The notes beneath the pieces were generated by a model. It was not told where the DNA came from. It did not search any database and saw only the letters and a list, made by a program, of their open reading frames with translations. The position numbers and the translations under genes were made by a program. DNA of 64,000 bases from Capronia americana (Eukaryota; Ascomycota; Eurotiomycetes; Chaetothyriales; Herpotrichiellaceae): positions 930,001 to 994,000 of the forward strand of contig JADWQD010000007.1 of the NCBI GenBank assembly GCA_016110215.1. Direction: 5' to 3'. Below, one piece after another: positions 11,254 to 20,267 of this stretch (position 1 is the first letter of the stretch; each line of letters opens with the position of its first letter).

Positions 11254-11520
11254 TACTGTAGGAAATACGCCTGGGAAAGGGGCATTTGTTCCCAGGAACG
11301 AAGCCCGCGCGCTCGGGAGCTTGAAAGGGTTCCACAGCAGCGGCGCCCGAGAGCAACTACTTTGGTTCCACATAGCAGACGACAGACTCCTTCCGTGAGT
11401 GCGGATCAAAAATCGAGCTACCCTCCCTCTAAACTCATCGCTTTCCAGCTACGTCCATTCTTGAAGTGTCGGTGGTGGTCCTTCGGTCGACCAGAACCCT
11501 GCGGGTATCCCATAGAACAT

Positions 11521-11949
11521 TCATTCCGAGAAGCGGAGTCTCGATGTTGAGCCCTTCGTTTCGATTCCTCGATCAACTCTCCCCCCAGCCCTTGCCGCGA
11601 TATTTGATACGGCGCTCCCGACTGAATATTTCACAGCATCAAACCCCCTAAAACGGGTGTCATTCCCATCCTCTAAAGAGCCGTCATTCTCAACAAGGAT
11701 TTCCATGGCGCCACGGATCGCCCTACCCTCACATGTCGGACTATCCGAGTAGGGAACCCACCCCGGACTGTGCTTGACAGATATTTCATGTATAATGTCT
11801 CTGACCATTGCTTCACACAGTTCTACCCGCTTATCGGCAGGCTCGTGATTGATGAAATAGCGGACTATTTCCATGGACGACACGCTCAAGAGAGTCTCGA
11901 TCATACTGCTTAAATCGGCAAGTTGGCCGTGTGCCTTCAGCCTATCCAT
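11521..11949 (-). CDS. Small hypothetical ORF (doubtful)
   Basis: 142-residue frame from the ATG at 11949 with mixed helical composition (LADLSSMIETLLSVSSMEIVRYFINHEPADKRVELCEAMVRDIIHEI). The frame is open upstream to a possible acceptor TAG near 11996, so it could be the last exon of a gene that includes the ORF at 12019-12249. I found no clean donor and phase match to join them. No family recognised. It may be a decayed gene in the accessory stretch after the HET gene. Confidence 0.3.
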   Translation of the reverse strand: MDRLKAHGQLADLSSMIETLLSVSSMEIVRYFINHEPADKRVELCEAMVRDIIHEISVKHSPGWVPYSDSPTCEGRAIRGAMEILVENDGSLEDGNDTRFRGFDAVKYSVGSAVSNIAARAGGRVDRGIETKGSTSRLRFSE

Positions 11950-12018
11950 CAAGGACGCCGAACTACCCAGATCCGCGGCTTCAGCTATTCCGTGCTACTT
12001 ATACTTGTAGGTTGTTCT

Positions 12019-12249
12019 TCACAGGGAGCAGCTCAGATCTGATCTTCGATGTGTGAAGGCGGAGATGAAGAACGAATGCCCAACGTAGTATCTAATCAAA
12101 CCATACCTCGCTCTTGCCCTTTCGACCGCCCAGACAGGGGGCAAGGGAACTCCAGATCCAAGCGTCCAGATATCTTCCCGGGAACAGTTTTCCGATGTTG
12201 AATGGATAGCTCGTCTTGGTCTTCCCTTTTCCACGCTCGAAGACACCAT
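12019..12249 (-). CDS. Small hypothetical ORF, possible first exon (doubtful)
   Basis: 76-residue frame starting MVSSSVEKGRPRRAIH, with the phrase DIWTLGSGVPLPPVWAVERA. It has a possible donor GTATGG inside (after AERARA-like codons near 12106), but the phase does not fit the acceptor before 11996. Family unknown. It could be coding, part of a two-exon gene with 11521-11949, or chance. Confidence 0.25.
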   Translation of the reverse strand: MVSSSVEKGRPRRAIHSTSENCSREDIWTLGSGVPLPPVWAVERARARYGLIRYYVGHSFFISAFTHRRSDLSCSL

Positions 12250-12280
12250 GCTGCCGGGCGAGCTGGCTACGATGGAAGCC

Positions 12281-13096
12281 TCATGAGTTTAAGCTTTTGT
12301 GGGCTTCGTCGGTGTCCACAGCTTGATCTTTGAGCAACGTTTCGAGCCGATCCAACACTTGATTTTCCTCTGCCTTGGTGACTGTCCCTTTATACCAGGA
12401 AAGGTCAAAACTCTCCGGCCAAAATCCGCCGAACTCGAGATCGACCAGGCAGCTCACTTCCAAGTCTTCTGGGCTGATAAAAATATTGTCTTCTCTCATG
12501 TCCAAGTGACAGAAGCAATGTTCGGATTCTTCCGTTCTGGAGAGTACCCAGTGACAATCCTCGGGGGTGAACCTCTTCATGATCTTGTGTGGTGGGCAGA
12601 CGAGGCCCGACGCTCCCCCAGGTTGACAAGATTTTAACTGGTGAAGTCTGTCAACAATTTTGTCGACATTGATGCGCGCCACTGTTTTGCATTCCGTACA
12701 GAGTTCATTCATTGCAATTCCTTTGGCTCTGGTCATCACGATAACATATGCACCATCGTCTTCGTATTCGCAGACCACCGACGGGACTGGTATGTCGTCA
12801 AATTGAGCGAGAAATCGCAGATTTGCAGCTTCGTTCATGGCCCGTTCGCGGCCCATGAGGGGTTGGTGCAGGTATCCATTGCTCGCGAATGGTGACCAGT
12901 CACGTACACGCAGAGACGACTTAACGAAGACGTTGGGGAGACACCAAAATCTTTTCTCATTTGTTTTGCCTTCCCAATGATCAGGCGACATAGTTGGTAC
13001 GTTAATGAAAGCTGCCCTGATGTTTCGGTCTTCCAGCTGCCTATAGAGTTCTGACCTGTTTCGCCAGTCTCTGTCGCCGTCCATGACGGGGTGCAT
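12281..13096 (-). CDS. APH-family kinase-like protein
   Basis: 271 residues from the ATG at 13096; a longer open frame to 13297 starts only from TTG and its first 60 residues look like 5' untranslated sequence. It belongs to the aminoglycoside-phosphotransferase/protein-kinase-like fold common in fungi: RERAMNEAANLRFLAQFDDIPVPSV (lysine-loop to hinge region), a catalytic loop FCHLDMREDNIF (HxD...N), and VDLEFGGFWPESFD in place of the usual IDWE metal-binding motif. The catalytic Asp and Asn are present. Such proteins are often next to HET or other variable genes; natural substrates are not known. Not an antibiotic-resistance claim. Confidence 0.8.
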   Translation of the reverse strand: MHPVMDGDRDWRNRSELYRQLEDRNIRAAFINVPTMSPDHWEGKTNEKRFWCLPNVFVKSSLRVRDWSPFASNGYLHQPLMGRERAMNEAANLRFLAQFDDIPVPSVVCEYEDDGAYVIVMTRAKGIAMNELCTECKTVARINVDKIVDRLHQLKSCQPGGASGLVCPPHKIMKRFTPEDCHWVLSRTEESEHCFCHLDMREDNIFISPEDLEVSCLVDLEFGGFWPESFDLSWYKGTVTKAEENQVLDRLETLLKDQAVDTDEAHKSLNS

Positions 13097-13537
13097 TCTG
13101 GTTACAGGCTGTGGCCACCGCAGTCTCAGAAATAGGGTTAAATGCACCTTGTCTTGATCGAGCAGAAGATTTTGAACCCAACGAGAGGTATAAAGTGTAA
13201 CCGGGTTCTTTGTCTGTTTTCCAATTGAAAGCTTTTTTTGAAAGTCGCTGTATGTCCAAACTGGGGTATACTTTATACATATGATGGAGCTCTGCAAGCC
13301 ACCGGAATCTGTCCATCATCCAAAAGCTAGGTATAATCAAGAAGTTGTCGCTTTACTTCCCAACTGGTACACTCCAACCCGAGGCTGGTATCTCATAAGC
13401 CCAACACCGATATGTTTCTTCAAAAACTGAAAAACCAAAAAGTCATAACCTCCAGCTGGACCGGCCTAGTTTGGGCGTCCACAGATACGGGTAACCACTC
13501 ACGGCGGTTGACTCGGAGAGCCGGGGTTGTTGGTTAC
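13097..13537. other. Intergenic
   Basis: AT-richer spacer upstream of the kinase-like gene. No gene or repeat recognised. Confidence 0.4.
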
Positions 13538-16500
13538 TCAACCTCCCGCCATGATTCCCACAGGCACATCTCCGAGGTCGACACCGTAGCTAGCCCTTAG
13601 GAAGACGCCTTTCCTCGAAGCATCGGCTTTCCCACTTGCAGACCTGGTACCGGCCGAGCCACCGAATCCACTTCCGCGTTCATAGCCGAAGCCCATTCCA
13701 CCCGAGTAACGCCCAAAAGCTGGCGGAGGATGCGACCTGTCCAAAGGTTGTGGATGTAACTGTTCCGCCATTGATGAGGCAAAACTGACCGCACTCTTCG
13801 CATTCGACTGTGGCCGAGGAGAAACAGCTCCACTCGAAGGATGTGGTAATGGTAGAGGGCGGCGGCGGGAAGGTTCTCTCGGTTGGGTTGTATGTGGGTA
13901 GTGAGTGTTGTGCGTCATGGCATACTTTCGAGACTGTCTCACGTACGCAGATTCACGCTCGATTGGCTCACTATTTGAGCTTTCGAACGGCAGACGATAC
14001 GTGTCCTCATGCAGTGACGATCCCTCGTTCAGTCTGTCGTACTCTTGCAGGGACGGGGAAGATTCCTCCGGAGACAGGCAGTGCGCCCAATCCGGCTGCT
14101 GCCGTGAAGGTATGACTGGGTATAGGAGTCCGTTCTCACCACTTTCAGGATATTCTTCGTACTCTCCAGAGTCCCAGGACTGCCATCTCAAAGCTTCGCC
14201 TGCAGATTTTCTACGAGCTTTCCACGCTGCAGCCTGAGCAGCCCAAGGGTCATGGGTTATGTCTATTGGCCGAGGTGAGTGCGTTGGAGGTGGCGGGGCC
14301 ACTGGATCAGATCCGTCCGCCTCATAGACAAGATACGAAGGACGTGGCGAGTGTGGTGGAGGCGGCGGCGCTACATCACTGCTCAGTGACGGCTGTCGTT
14401 GCATTGAAGACGTCCGGTATGCCTTTTCCAACATTTCAGGTGTGATTGGAGGGGCGTCATTGACGAAACTGGCCGGTCTGAGGTTCTTACCAGGTATGCC
14501 GCCTCTGTCATTGAACGACAAGCGCCGCTCTGGAACCATGTTTTCACGCTCCTGAATGGATCGACTTCGACGCCGGGACAACTCTGCGGCTGTTTTATCA
14601 TCCCTCATCGATCGGGTGTGAGAAGGAGCTGCGGAAACAACAGGGAGAGTCATTGATCCTTGCGGAAGCGCGCCGTGGTCGCTCAAATCATAAGGGCTTC
14701 TCCCCAAGACTGCACCATCGGTACCGAAATCATTAATGATGGCAATCGCCCCGGCCTGACTGAGCCCTGAATCGCGTCTTGAACTCGAAATGTCCGTTTT
14801 GGAACGCCCAAACCACGATCGTGGCCGACTGCGCGATCTCGATCGCTTGACTTGAAGGGACTGCTCCGGGCCAGGTGACGGAAATCTGAATTCAGTATTG
14901 GACAGGTCAAGCTTGGAGCTACTCGGCCTGTTTCCCATGATGTCAGATTGCATATAAGTTTTCTCCAGTTCCGGCACTACCTGTGACCTTATGCGTAGGT
15001 TTTCTCGTGCTTCGGGAGAAACCTGAGGGATGCTCTCTTCGTCGAAGGATTGGACCCTGACAACAGATATCCGGCTGGGAGGTTGGCTCAATGGGCGTCT
15101 TTTCTTCATCAACTTTTTCCGCGCTTTGGCAGGTTTTGGCCCGTTGGCTGCGGATTCAGGGACAGCTTGTGTCGTCGCAGTTACTGCTCGCTCTACCGGC
15201 ACAATGCTTGGTCGCGGATTGGCAAATGTTGGCACAGTGGGCTCAGTCTTTCGCGATCTGAGGATGGACGGTCTGGTTCCAAGGAAGGAGGCCGGTCGAA
15301 TAGAATGTTGCGTAGCCTCACTCATTGTCGAGTTTGATACCTCGGGCAAGGCTTCCATCTCTAGAGGTGGGGGTGTCCACTTCGAAACTTGAAGAGATCG
15401 GAGAGAGTTGCTCGAGCTATAGCCACTGTCTGATTTGTCTGCCGCAGGAGGAGGCTGAAGTCCATCCCTGGACGGTGAGAGCTGAACCTGAAACTCGACC
15501 GCTGATTGGAAGGCTTCGTCAGCTCGGATGCTTGGCTCAATTGGTGAATACCAGCTCACTGCGCTAGACGCTTGGTGTTCATGATCCGTCGTCAGATGTA
15601 GGAGTCCTCGGCTTCGCCCTCTTACTGTCTCAGTGCTCGTTTTGCGGATTACTGAGCCAGTTGGGGAAAGCGACGGCTCCAATGGGCTGACTGGAGAGAG
15701 CTCACTCAAATCTTTCTCAGGCGAAGGCGACCTTTGTAGTGATGAGCACGAGCTCGTTTTCCACAGTGAGGATTCGGATCGAGTTCTCCGAATAGTGCCG
15801 ACGGGGGAGCTTTGCCTCTGCTGCTCGAATGGACTCGCACCGACCTCGGCAATGTACTCATTTGCCATCAGCGAGGTGTGGTCCCCGGTGGAGCTGCGCT
15901 CAGTATCTTCTTCCGGCCTCATGACATTCTGAAGAGGATGCGTCCGCGGTGTGGCTTTGTCATCGTCTTTCTCCCAGCTGAATATTCGACGCCCGGCTGT
16001 GCCATTGGTATTACCATGGGAATGGAAATCAATTTGTTCGAACTCTTCATCAGTATCTCCGTATTCACTAGACACATCTCTGTGCGGTGTCTGAATAGCC
16101 AGAAGCTGCCTTGACACTTTCGATGCCTCGCTGAAAGCCGGCGAGGCTCGACCGTTGACGATCCGTAGGGAACCGTGCCTCAACCCACCCAACTGCGAAT
16201 AGCCCATGTCAGACGGTGTACCAGCCCGGCCAGCAGTCCGTGGCGGCGGAGGTTGCCAATCAAAGTAATCCGACTCGACAACACTTGCTGCAGGTTCTTC
16301 CAGCTCTTCGATCACCTTATGCCCTTGTAGATCTTGATTGGATGCGATGGGAGAAAGCTTCCTGGTCGCTGTGCCAGGTGCGAACGAGGATCGACGTGTT
16401 GGAGGAATGGAAGGCGAATCTGCAATCGGGTCGAGTGAAGGATTTGGCGTGGAAGCAACTGTCGACTCAGACTTGGGCGAGTTTACTCGTTCGACACTGG

Positions 16501-16996
16501 GCGTCCGGCTTAGACTGGACGATCTCTGCAATGACAACCGGCGAAGTAGAATAGACTTCCTCTTTTGTGGTTTGACTGGAGACAACGGCACTGGCTCTTG
16601 TTGCTGCTGCTGTTGATGTTGCATCCGGGGCGCCTCAGCTGTGGCCTTCTTTCCCTCGAATCGACTGACCATATAGGCCACCTTCCAACTTGAGTCATTC
16701 TTCACTGTGCGAATGGGGGAGTCACCGTCGTCGTCTGGGGCGAGGACCTCATTCCGGATATGCTGGCGCAACGCATGGACTGAGACGGGCGACAACGGGC
16801 TGCCAGGCAGCTCTGTCGTGCTTGCATACTTGCTCTGCGCGGGGACCTGCAGACTAAGCGTCGGTGCACTTGTGGAAGTCTGAATCTTGGTTGCATTGCT
16901 TGTGAGAGGCTTCGACAGGCGGTTTCGCCGACGAGTTTCGGGTTCAGTCTGGACGGACTCGGCTGCGAGGCTCGATCTGCGGCGACCGAACCGCAT
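13538..16996 (-). CDS. Large Ser/Pro-rich disordered protein, fungal hypothetical
   Basis: Single exon of 1152 residues from the ATG at 16996 (MRFGRRRSSLAAES); the frame extends to 17038 only from a GTG. Function unknown. Composition is dominated by Ser, Pro, Arg and Glu, with a polyQ run near residue 127, a basic Ser cluster (LLRRLSLQRSSSLSRTPSVE) typical of basophilic kinase sites, two copies of a PPPxHSPRP motif in the C-terminal third, RSRSRPRSWFGRSK, and a Gly-rich end (GGMGFGYERGSGFGG). No folded domain or membrane segment is seen. The length of one uninterrupted frame argues that it is real. A scaffold or cytoskeletal/polarity role is only a guess. Confidence 0.75.
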   Translation of the reverse strand: MRFGRRRSSLAAESVQTEPETRRRNRLSKPLTSNATKIQTSTSAPTLSLQVPAQSKYASTTELPGSPLSPVSVHALRQHIRNEVLAPDDDGDSPIRTVKNDSSWKVAYMVSRFEGKKATAEAPRMQHQQQQQQEPVPLSPVKPQKRKSILLRRLSLQRSSSLSRTPSVERVNSPKSESTVASTPNPSLDPIADSPSIPPTRRSSFAPGTATRKLSPIASNQDLQGHKVIEELEEPAASVVESDYFDWQPPPPRTAGRAGTPSDMGYSQLGGLRHGSLRIVNGRASPAFSEASKVSRQLLAIQTPHRDVSSEYGDTDEEFEQIDFHSHGNTNGTAGRRIFSWEKDDDKATPRTHPLQNVMRPEEDTERSSTGDHTSLMANEYIAEVGASPFEQQRQSSPVGTIRRTRSESSLWKTSSCSSLQRSPSPEKDLSELSPVSPLEPSLSPTGSVIRKTSTETVRGRSRGLLHLTTDHEHQASSAVSWYSPIEPSIRADEAFQSAVEFQVQLSPSRDGLQPPPAADKSDSGYSSSNSLRSLQVSKWTPPPLEMEALPEVSNSTMSEATQHSIRPASFLGTRPSILRSRKTEPTVPTFANPRPSIVPVERAVTATTQAVPESAANGPKPAKARKKLMKKRRPLSQPPSRISVVRVQSFDEESIPQVSPEARENLRIRSQVVPELEKTYMQSDIMGNRPSSSKLDLSNTEFRFPSPGPEQSLQVKRSRSRSRPRSWFGRSKTDISSSRRDSGLSQAGAIAIINDFGTDGAVLGRSPYDLSDHGALPQGSMTLPVVSAAPSHTRSMRDDKTAAELSRRRSRSIQERENMVPERRLSFNDRGGIPGKNLRPASFVNDAPPITPEMLEKAYRTSSMQRQPSLSSDVAPPPPPHSPRPSYLVYEADGSDPVAPPPPTHSPRPIDITHDPWAAQAAAWKARRKSAGEALRWQSWDSGEYEEYPESGENGLLYPVIPSRQQPDWAHCLSPEESSPSLQEYDRLNEGSSLHEDTYRLPFESSNSEPIERESAYVRQSRKYAMTHNTHYPHTTQPREPSRRRPLPLPHPSSGAVSPRPQSNAKSAVSFASSMAEQLHPQPLDRSHPPPAFGRYSGGMGFGYERGSGFGGSAGTRSASGKADASRKGVFLRASYGVDLGDVPVGIMAGG

Positions 16997-18552
16997 CTTG
17001 AAGCCTAATATGTCCTTAAGACAGGATGCTTTAGACACGAATGCTTCCTAGGTCGCGGTGAGAGGGAGATATCATGTCCTAGAAGATATCAGGTCCACCT
17101 CCGCTCGGAACGGTGGTGAGAGTATCTAACGACCTCTGCAGAGAGAGTGAGCTGCGAGCACTATACAAAGCATTGACCCGGGGACCTGTCACTGGAGGAA
17201 GGCGAGGTCAATGCATTTGACGTGATGGTCCGTTCACCAGGAACAAGTGAGGTGACTCTGAAGAGAACGGCTCAAACGAACGAGTAAATTATGACTGAGA
17301 CCAGCTTCAGACGTAGATCGAGCACGAGTCCTACACAGGCAACGAAGCAGTGCGGGCTCCGTAACTCTGTAGCTTGGGAGAGATGGTGGTGATGGGAGAG
17401 GGGAACTGACGAGGCGGTCACTCGTCCGTGACGAACTGTCAGTTTCAAGTCCGCCAAAGCTAGGGCCATGTTTGAAGCGCTCCTTCCTGGGGATGGAGAT
17501 TGTACGAGCGCGAGCTCCCATTGGCTGAAGACGGCGGCGCCACACGCAATTCGTTGCCAGGGGAGCCGCGACCCACGAACCGACGCAAGAAACTGGCCAG
17601 CCATGTTGAGAACCGGATTTTGCTGCAGCAACACGCCCAGCGTCAGCCACCGCTAGACCCTTTCCTCACCACACCATCGGCCAGCCGAGATGGGGGCGCC
17701 ACAGCTGCTTTCCCCGATTCCGGGGGCCAGATGCCCTGAGACACGGTCCAGGCACGACTGACGCCATCGTCCAGCCACTGATCGTGCTGATGAGGAGCGA
17801 CAAACGTCGACGACGGATTATCCGGCTCGCCACTCCGTAGCGAACTGTCGATCTGGTCCTTGCACGGTCGATCTAGTCCTTGCACGTCGAGAACTTCGAG
17901 AGACTCCGGACTATCATGGCTGCTGCGTGCGAGGCACACATTAGACTTCGGCATGTCAGCTAGACAAGGATATTCGAGGCCGCGTATGCGACGCCCAGTG
18001 CGTGCGAGTCAACCTATGCAGCCAAGACAGACACGCCGCCGCGAATGAGGAGACGGTCAACGACTACGAGTACTTTGCGTAAGCTGAAGGACATGCAGAG
18101 CAGAACTTTTTGAGACACATGCGGGACGTATGCAAGCTTTATCTCCCAGCCTCCTCCTGCGCGTAAGCGTTGAACAAATGGTTCCGTGCGCGAAGCCAAT
18201 GCCGCCATTGGGCTGTCAAACGGAGAATTCGGGTGACATGTGCAATTTTGGAGGGCCTGAGTTTTATTTTCGGCAACGTACATCAAAGTGACAGGAAATA
18301 TTATACACACGAGTGGAAAACGTCAATTCGGGAAATTTTGAGGCAAGTCTGGATGGATTTGTCTATTAATCGTCCTATGCTAAAGGGAGCCGAGATGCTG
18401 TACGATTGTACGTCCCGTTCACTCCCTGCCCGAACCTGATCGCCAATTCATCATGCTGTCTATGTCATATGCCATTGCTGTAACGCCACGCTATGCAGCC
18501 GGTACGCAGGTGTTGTACAGAAGCCAATGTCCTCGATTATAACATCCATGAT
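16997..18552. other. Intergenic, 1.6 kb
   Basis: No convincing gene. It contains a 20-bp tandem duplication at 17847-17886 (one mismatch). The overlapping ORFs at 17234-17954 resemble nothing known. Confidence 0.4.
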
Positions 18553-19230
18553 TTACTCAATTGCGATGCGTCGGCTCTCAGGCGCGGATGCCTTAGGCAC
18601 AACAATGCTTAGGATACCGTTCTTGAGGGAGGCCTTGACGGCTTCCTGGTTCACGCGGTGGGGGAAGCTGAAGCTGCGGGTGAACTCTCCAACATGGCGC
18701 TCAGAGATCCAGTACTGCTGTTCGGCGGGCCGTTGTTCCTCGGCCTTTGCAACTTGTTGCTCTGCGGGAGCAGCTGTGGGCGCAGCTACCTCTGCCTTGT
18801 TCTCGGCGGACGTGGATGAATTGGCAGGCTCTTCGTCTTCAACAGTGGCTCGGTGTGACTTGACACTGCCGGTCTCAGAGCTGGCAGAAGTCTCCTCGAT
18901 GGCAGCCTTCTTCTCGCCCTCGACGGCTTGGGGCCGGCGGCCAGATTCGGATTGGCGTTCGGTCCGGCCTTTGATGACCAAGGTATGTGCGTCGGTGAAC
19001 TCGATGTTGAGGTCTTTCTGTTCGACACCAGGGAGTTCGCCTTCCAAAGAGTAAGCGTCCTTTGTCTCCTTGAGGTCAAAGCGAGGATTGAATTGTTTTC
19101 GTGCTGCTCGGCTAGCTCTCTGGAGCTCGTTGAAGGTGTCATCGAAGAGGCTGAAGAGAGGAGCGGCTTCGTGGCGGACTGGTCCGCAGCGCACGGGCGC
19201 AATGGCGATTCTTGGGAAGAGGAAAGACAT
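18553..19230 (-). CDS. Small heat-shock protein (Hsp20/alpha-crystallin, Hsp30-like)
   Basis: ATP-independent cytosolic holdase of 225 residues, starting MSFLFPRIAIAPV at 19230; the open frame goes further but the Hsp30-type start is clear. The alpha-crystallin domain is split by a long low-complexity insert. First half, about residues 47-92: RFDLKETKDAYSLEGELPGVEQKDLNIEFTDAHTLVIKGRTE. Insert, about 93-165, is acidic and Ala/Glu/Gln-rich. Second half is ISERHVGEFTRSFSFPHRVNQEAVKASLKNGILSIVVPK, with the conserved A/G-x-L-x-NGILxIxVPK end. The long insert is normal for fungal Hsp30. A TATA box and a gapped heat-shock element lie upstream (annotated separately), so heat induction is likely. Confidence 0.93.
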   Translation of the reverse strand: MSFLFPRIAIAPVRCGPVRHEAAPLFSLFDDTFNELQRASRAARKQFNPRFDLKETKDAYSLEGELPGVEQKDLNIEFTDAHTLVIKGRTERQSESGRRPQAVEGEKKAAIEETSASSETGSVKSHRATVEDEEPANSSTSAENKAEVAAPTAAPAEQQVAKAEEQRPAEQQYWISERHVGEFTRSFSFPHRVNQEAVKASLKNGILSIVVPKASAPESRRIAIE

Positions 19231-19370
19231 GTTTCTGGTTTTGGAGAGAGTTGGCTTAATGATTCTCGAAGTGCGAGAGTTTATGGTCGTTCTGGTTGAA
19301 TACAGAAGATTTGTTGTCTGTCTTGAGCTTGGTTGATGTCGAAGTGCAGAAAGCGCTGCGTCGAGGAAGG

Positions 19371-19377
19371 CTTTATA
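19371..19377 (-). promoter_or_regulatory. TATA box of the small heat-shock gene
   Basis: TATAAAG on the minus strand, about 140 bp before the ATG at 19230, a usual distance for an inducible fungal promoter. Confidence 0.5.
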
Positions 19378-19507
19378 CCCTTTCATCTCGTTTGATGGAA
19401 GATGCTAGGGCGACCCAGCTGGATGAGAAAGCAGGCTGTCATTGATGCTGGATGATTCTCCGGCCAGGCAGCGTTGGCTTGCGATTTTGCCACAAGCGGC
19501 CAGATGC

Positions 19508-19530
19508 TTCGACCAAATGCCAGAAGATTC
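19508..19530 (-). promoter_or_regulatory. Putative gapped heat-shock element
   Basis: TTC at 19508, GAA at 19523 and TTC at 19528 lie on a 5-bp register, and GAAGATTC at 19523-19530 is a perfect nGAAnnTTCn dyad. This is the binding pattern of trimeric Hsf1. It sits about 130 bp above the TATA box of the Hsp20 gene. Confidence 0.4.
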
Positions 19531-19532
19531 CC

Positions 19533-19544
19533 GATCACGTGATC
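19533..19544. promoter_or_regulatory. 12-bp palindrome with E-box
   Basis: GATCACGTGATC, a perfect palindrome whose core TCACGTGA is the site bound by Cbf1-type bHLH factors in yeasts. It lies beside the heat-shock element. Confidence 0.35.
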
Positions 19545-19657
19545 TCGCAGGTCCGGATAATCGAGTCTGCAAACAGCGTGTGAGGGTTCGTTAAGACGCC
19601 AGATGTTGCATATTGAAGGCGAGAGCTCGACAGAGAACCGTAAGGCCAGCTCGTCGT

Positions 19658-20019
19658 TCAGTGGATGTCTTTGACGCCAGGCGACGAGTATAGCTCGAGC
19701 TTCCGAGCGCCCATTCTGATCAGAGCCTCCACGGCGCCAAAGTCCTTCTTGTCCACGGCTTGGTTCTTACGAAATTCTCGCCTTTACAAGCAAATGGATG
19801 ATTAGTCTTTGTGGAACACGACTACATGATGGAAATCGCTCACCGTGCTGCATTGCGGAAGTTCTCCCTGGTCGCCTAAGAGAAGAGGCTATGAGTAAGG
19901 AACGCGGTGGCGAAACAAGCGGCGAAGGGTTACTGCACCTCTGGTTTGTCCCGCGTAGCCCGTAGACACGCCCGGTATAGCTTGAGCACTTCACGCTGCA
20001 GCCCCGAAAGGCGTGCCAT
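19658..20019 (-). CDS. SDHAF1: SDHAF1 (Sdh6), complex II assembly factor, LYR protein
   Basis: Mitochondrial LYR-motif protein that helps insert Fe-S clusters into the SDHB subunit of succinate dehydrogenase. It is invisible as one ORF and was rebuilt from three exons: 20019..19939, 19875..19844 (only 32 nt) and 19781..19658. Introns are 63 and 62 nt (GTGCAG...TTAG and GTGAGC...AAAG), and the phases match. The 78-residue product begins MARLSGLQREVLKLYRACLR, with the LYR tripeptide at 14-16, continues NFRNAARREFRKN and ends RKLELYSSPGVKDIH. Yeast Sdh6 has the same RLSGLQKEVLHLYR start and a similar length. The first donor is GTGCAG, unusual but GT-AG. High confidence from the overall pattern. 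Confidence 0.9.
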
Positions 20020-20267
20020 TCTCTCACTCACGATTGAGTGCGGATTGACGAGTTGGAACTGAACTGAAAGTCACCATGAAATTGGACGATGAGGTCAAGC
20101 ACACCAAAGGATCGCCGCCTTGCCACATTCGGAGATTTGACGATGCCGCTTTTAACTAGGATCTCTCGAATACCGAGTACATGGCCCCCTGAACGTATTT
20201 CTCCATCGCATGAATCCTTTGCTCGCTTAGATCAACATGTCCTTCCCGATCGTATTTCCCAACCTCG

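Noticed and set aside
3104..13096. Secondary-metabolite cluster around the P450
   Set aside because: No PKS, NRPS, terpene cyclase or cluster regulator; neighbours are a permease, a HET protein and a kinase-like gene.
13097..13297. N-terminal extension of the kinase-like protein
   Set aside because: Begins from TTG; composition unlike coding; the family alignment region begins after the ATG at 13096.
17234..17954. Several 60-138-residue ORFs in the 17-18 kb spacer
   Set aside because: No family and both strands equally open; a GC-rich spacer explains them.
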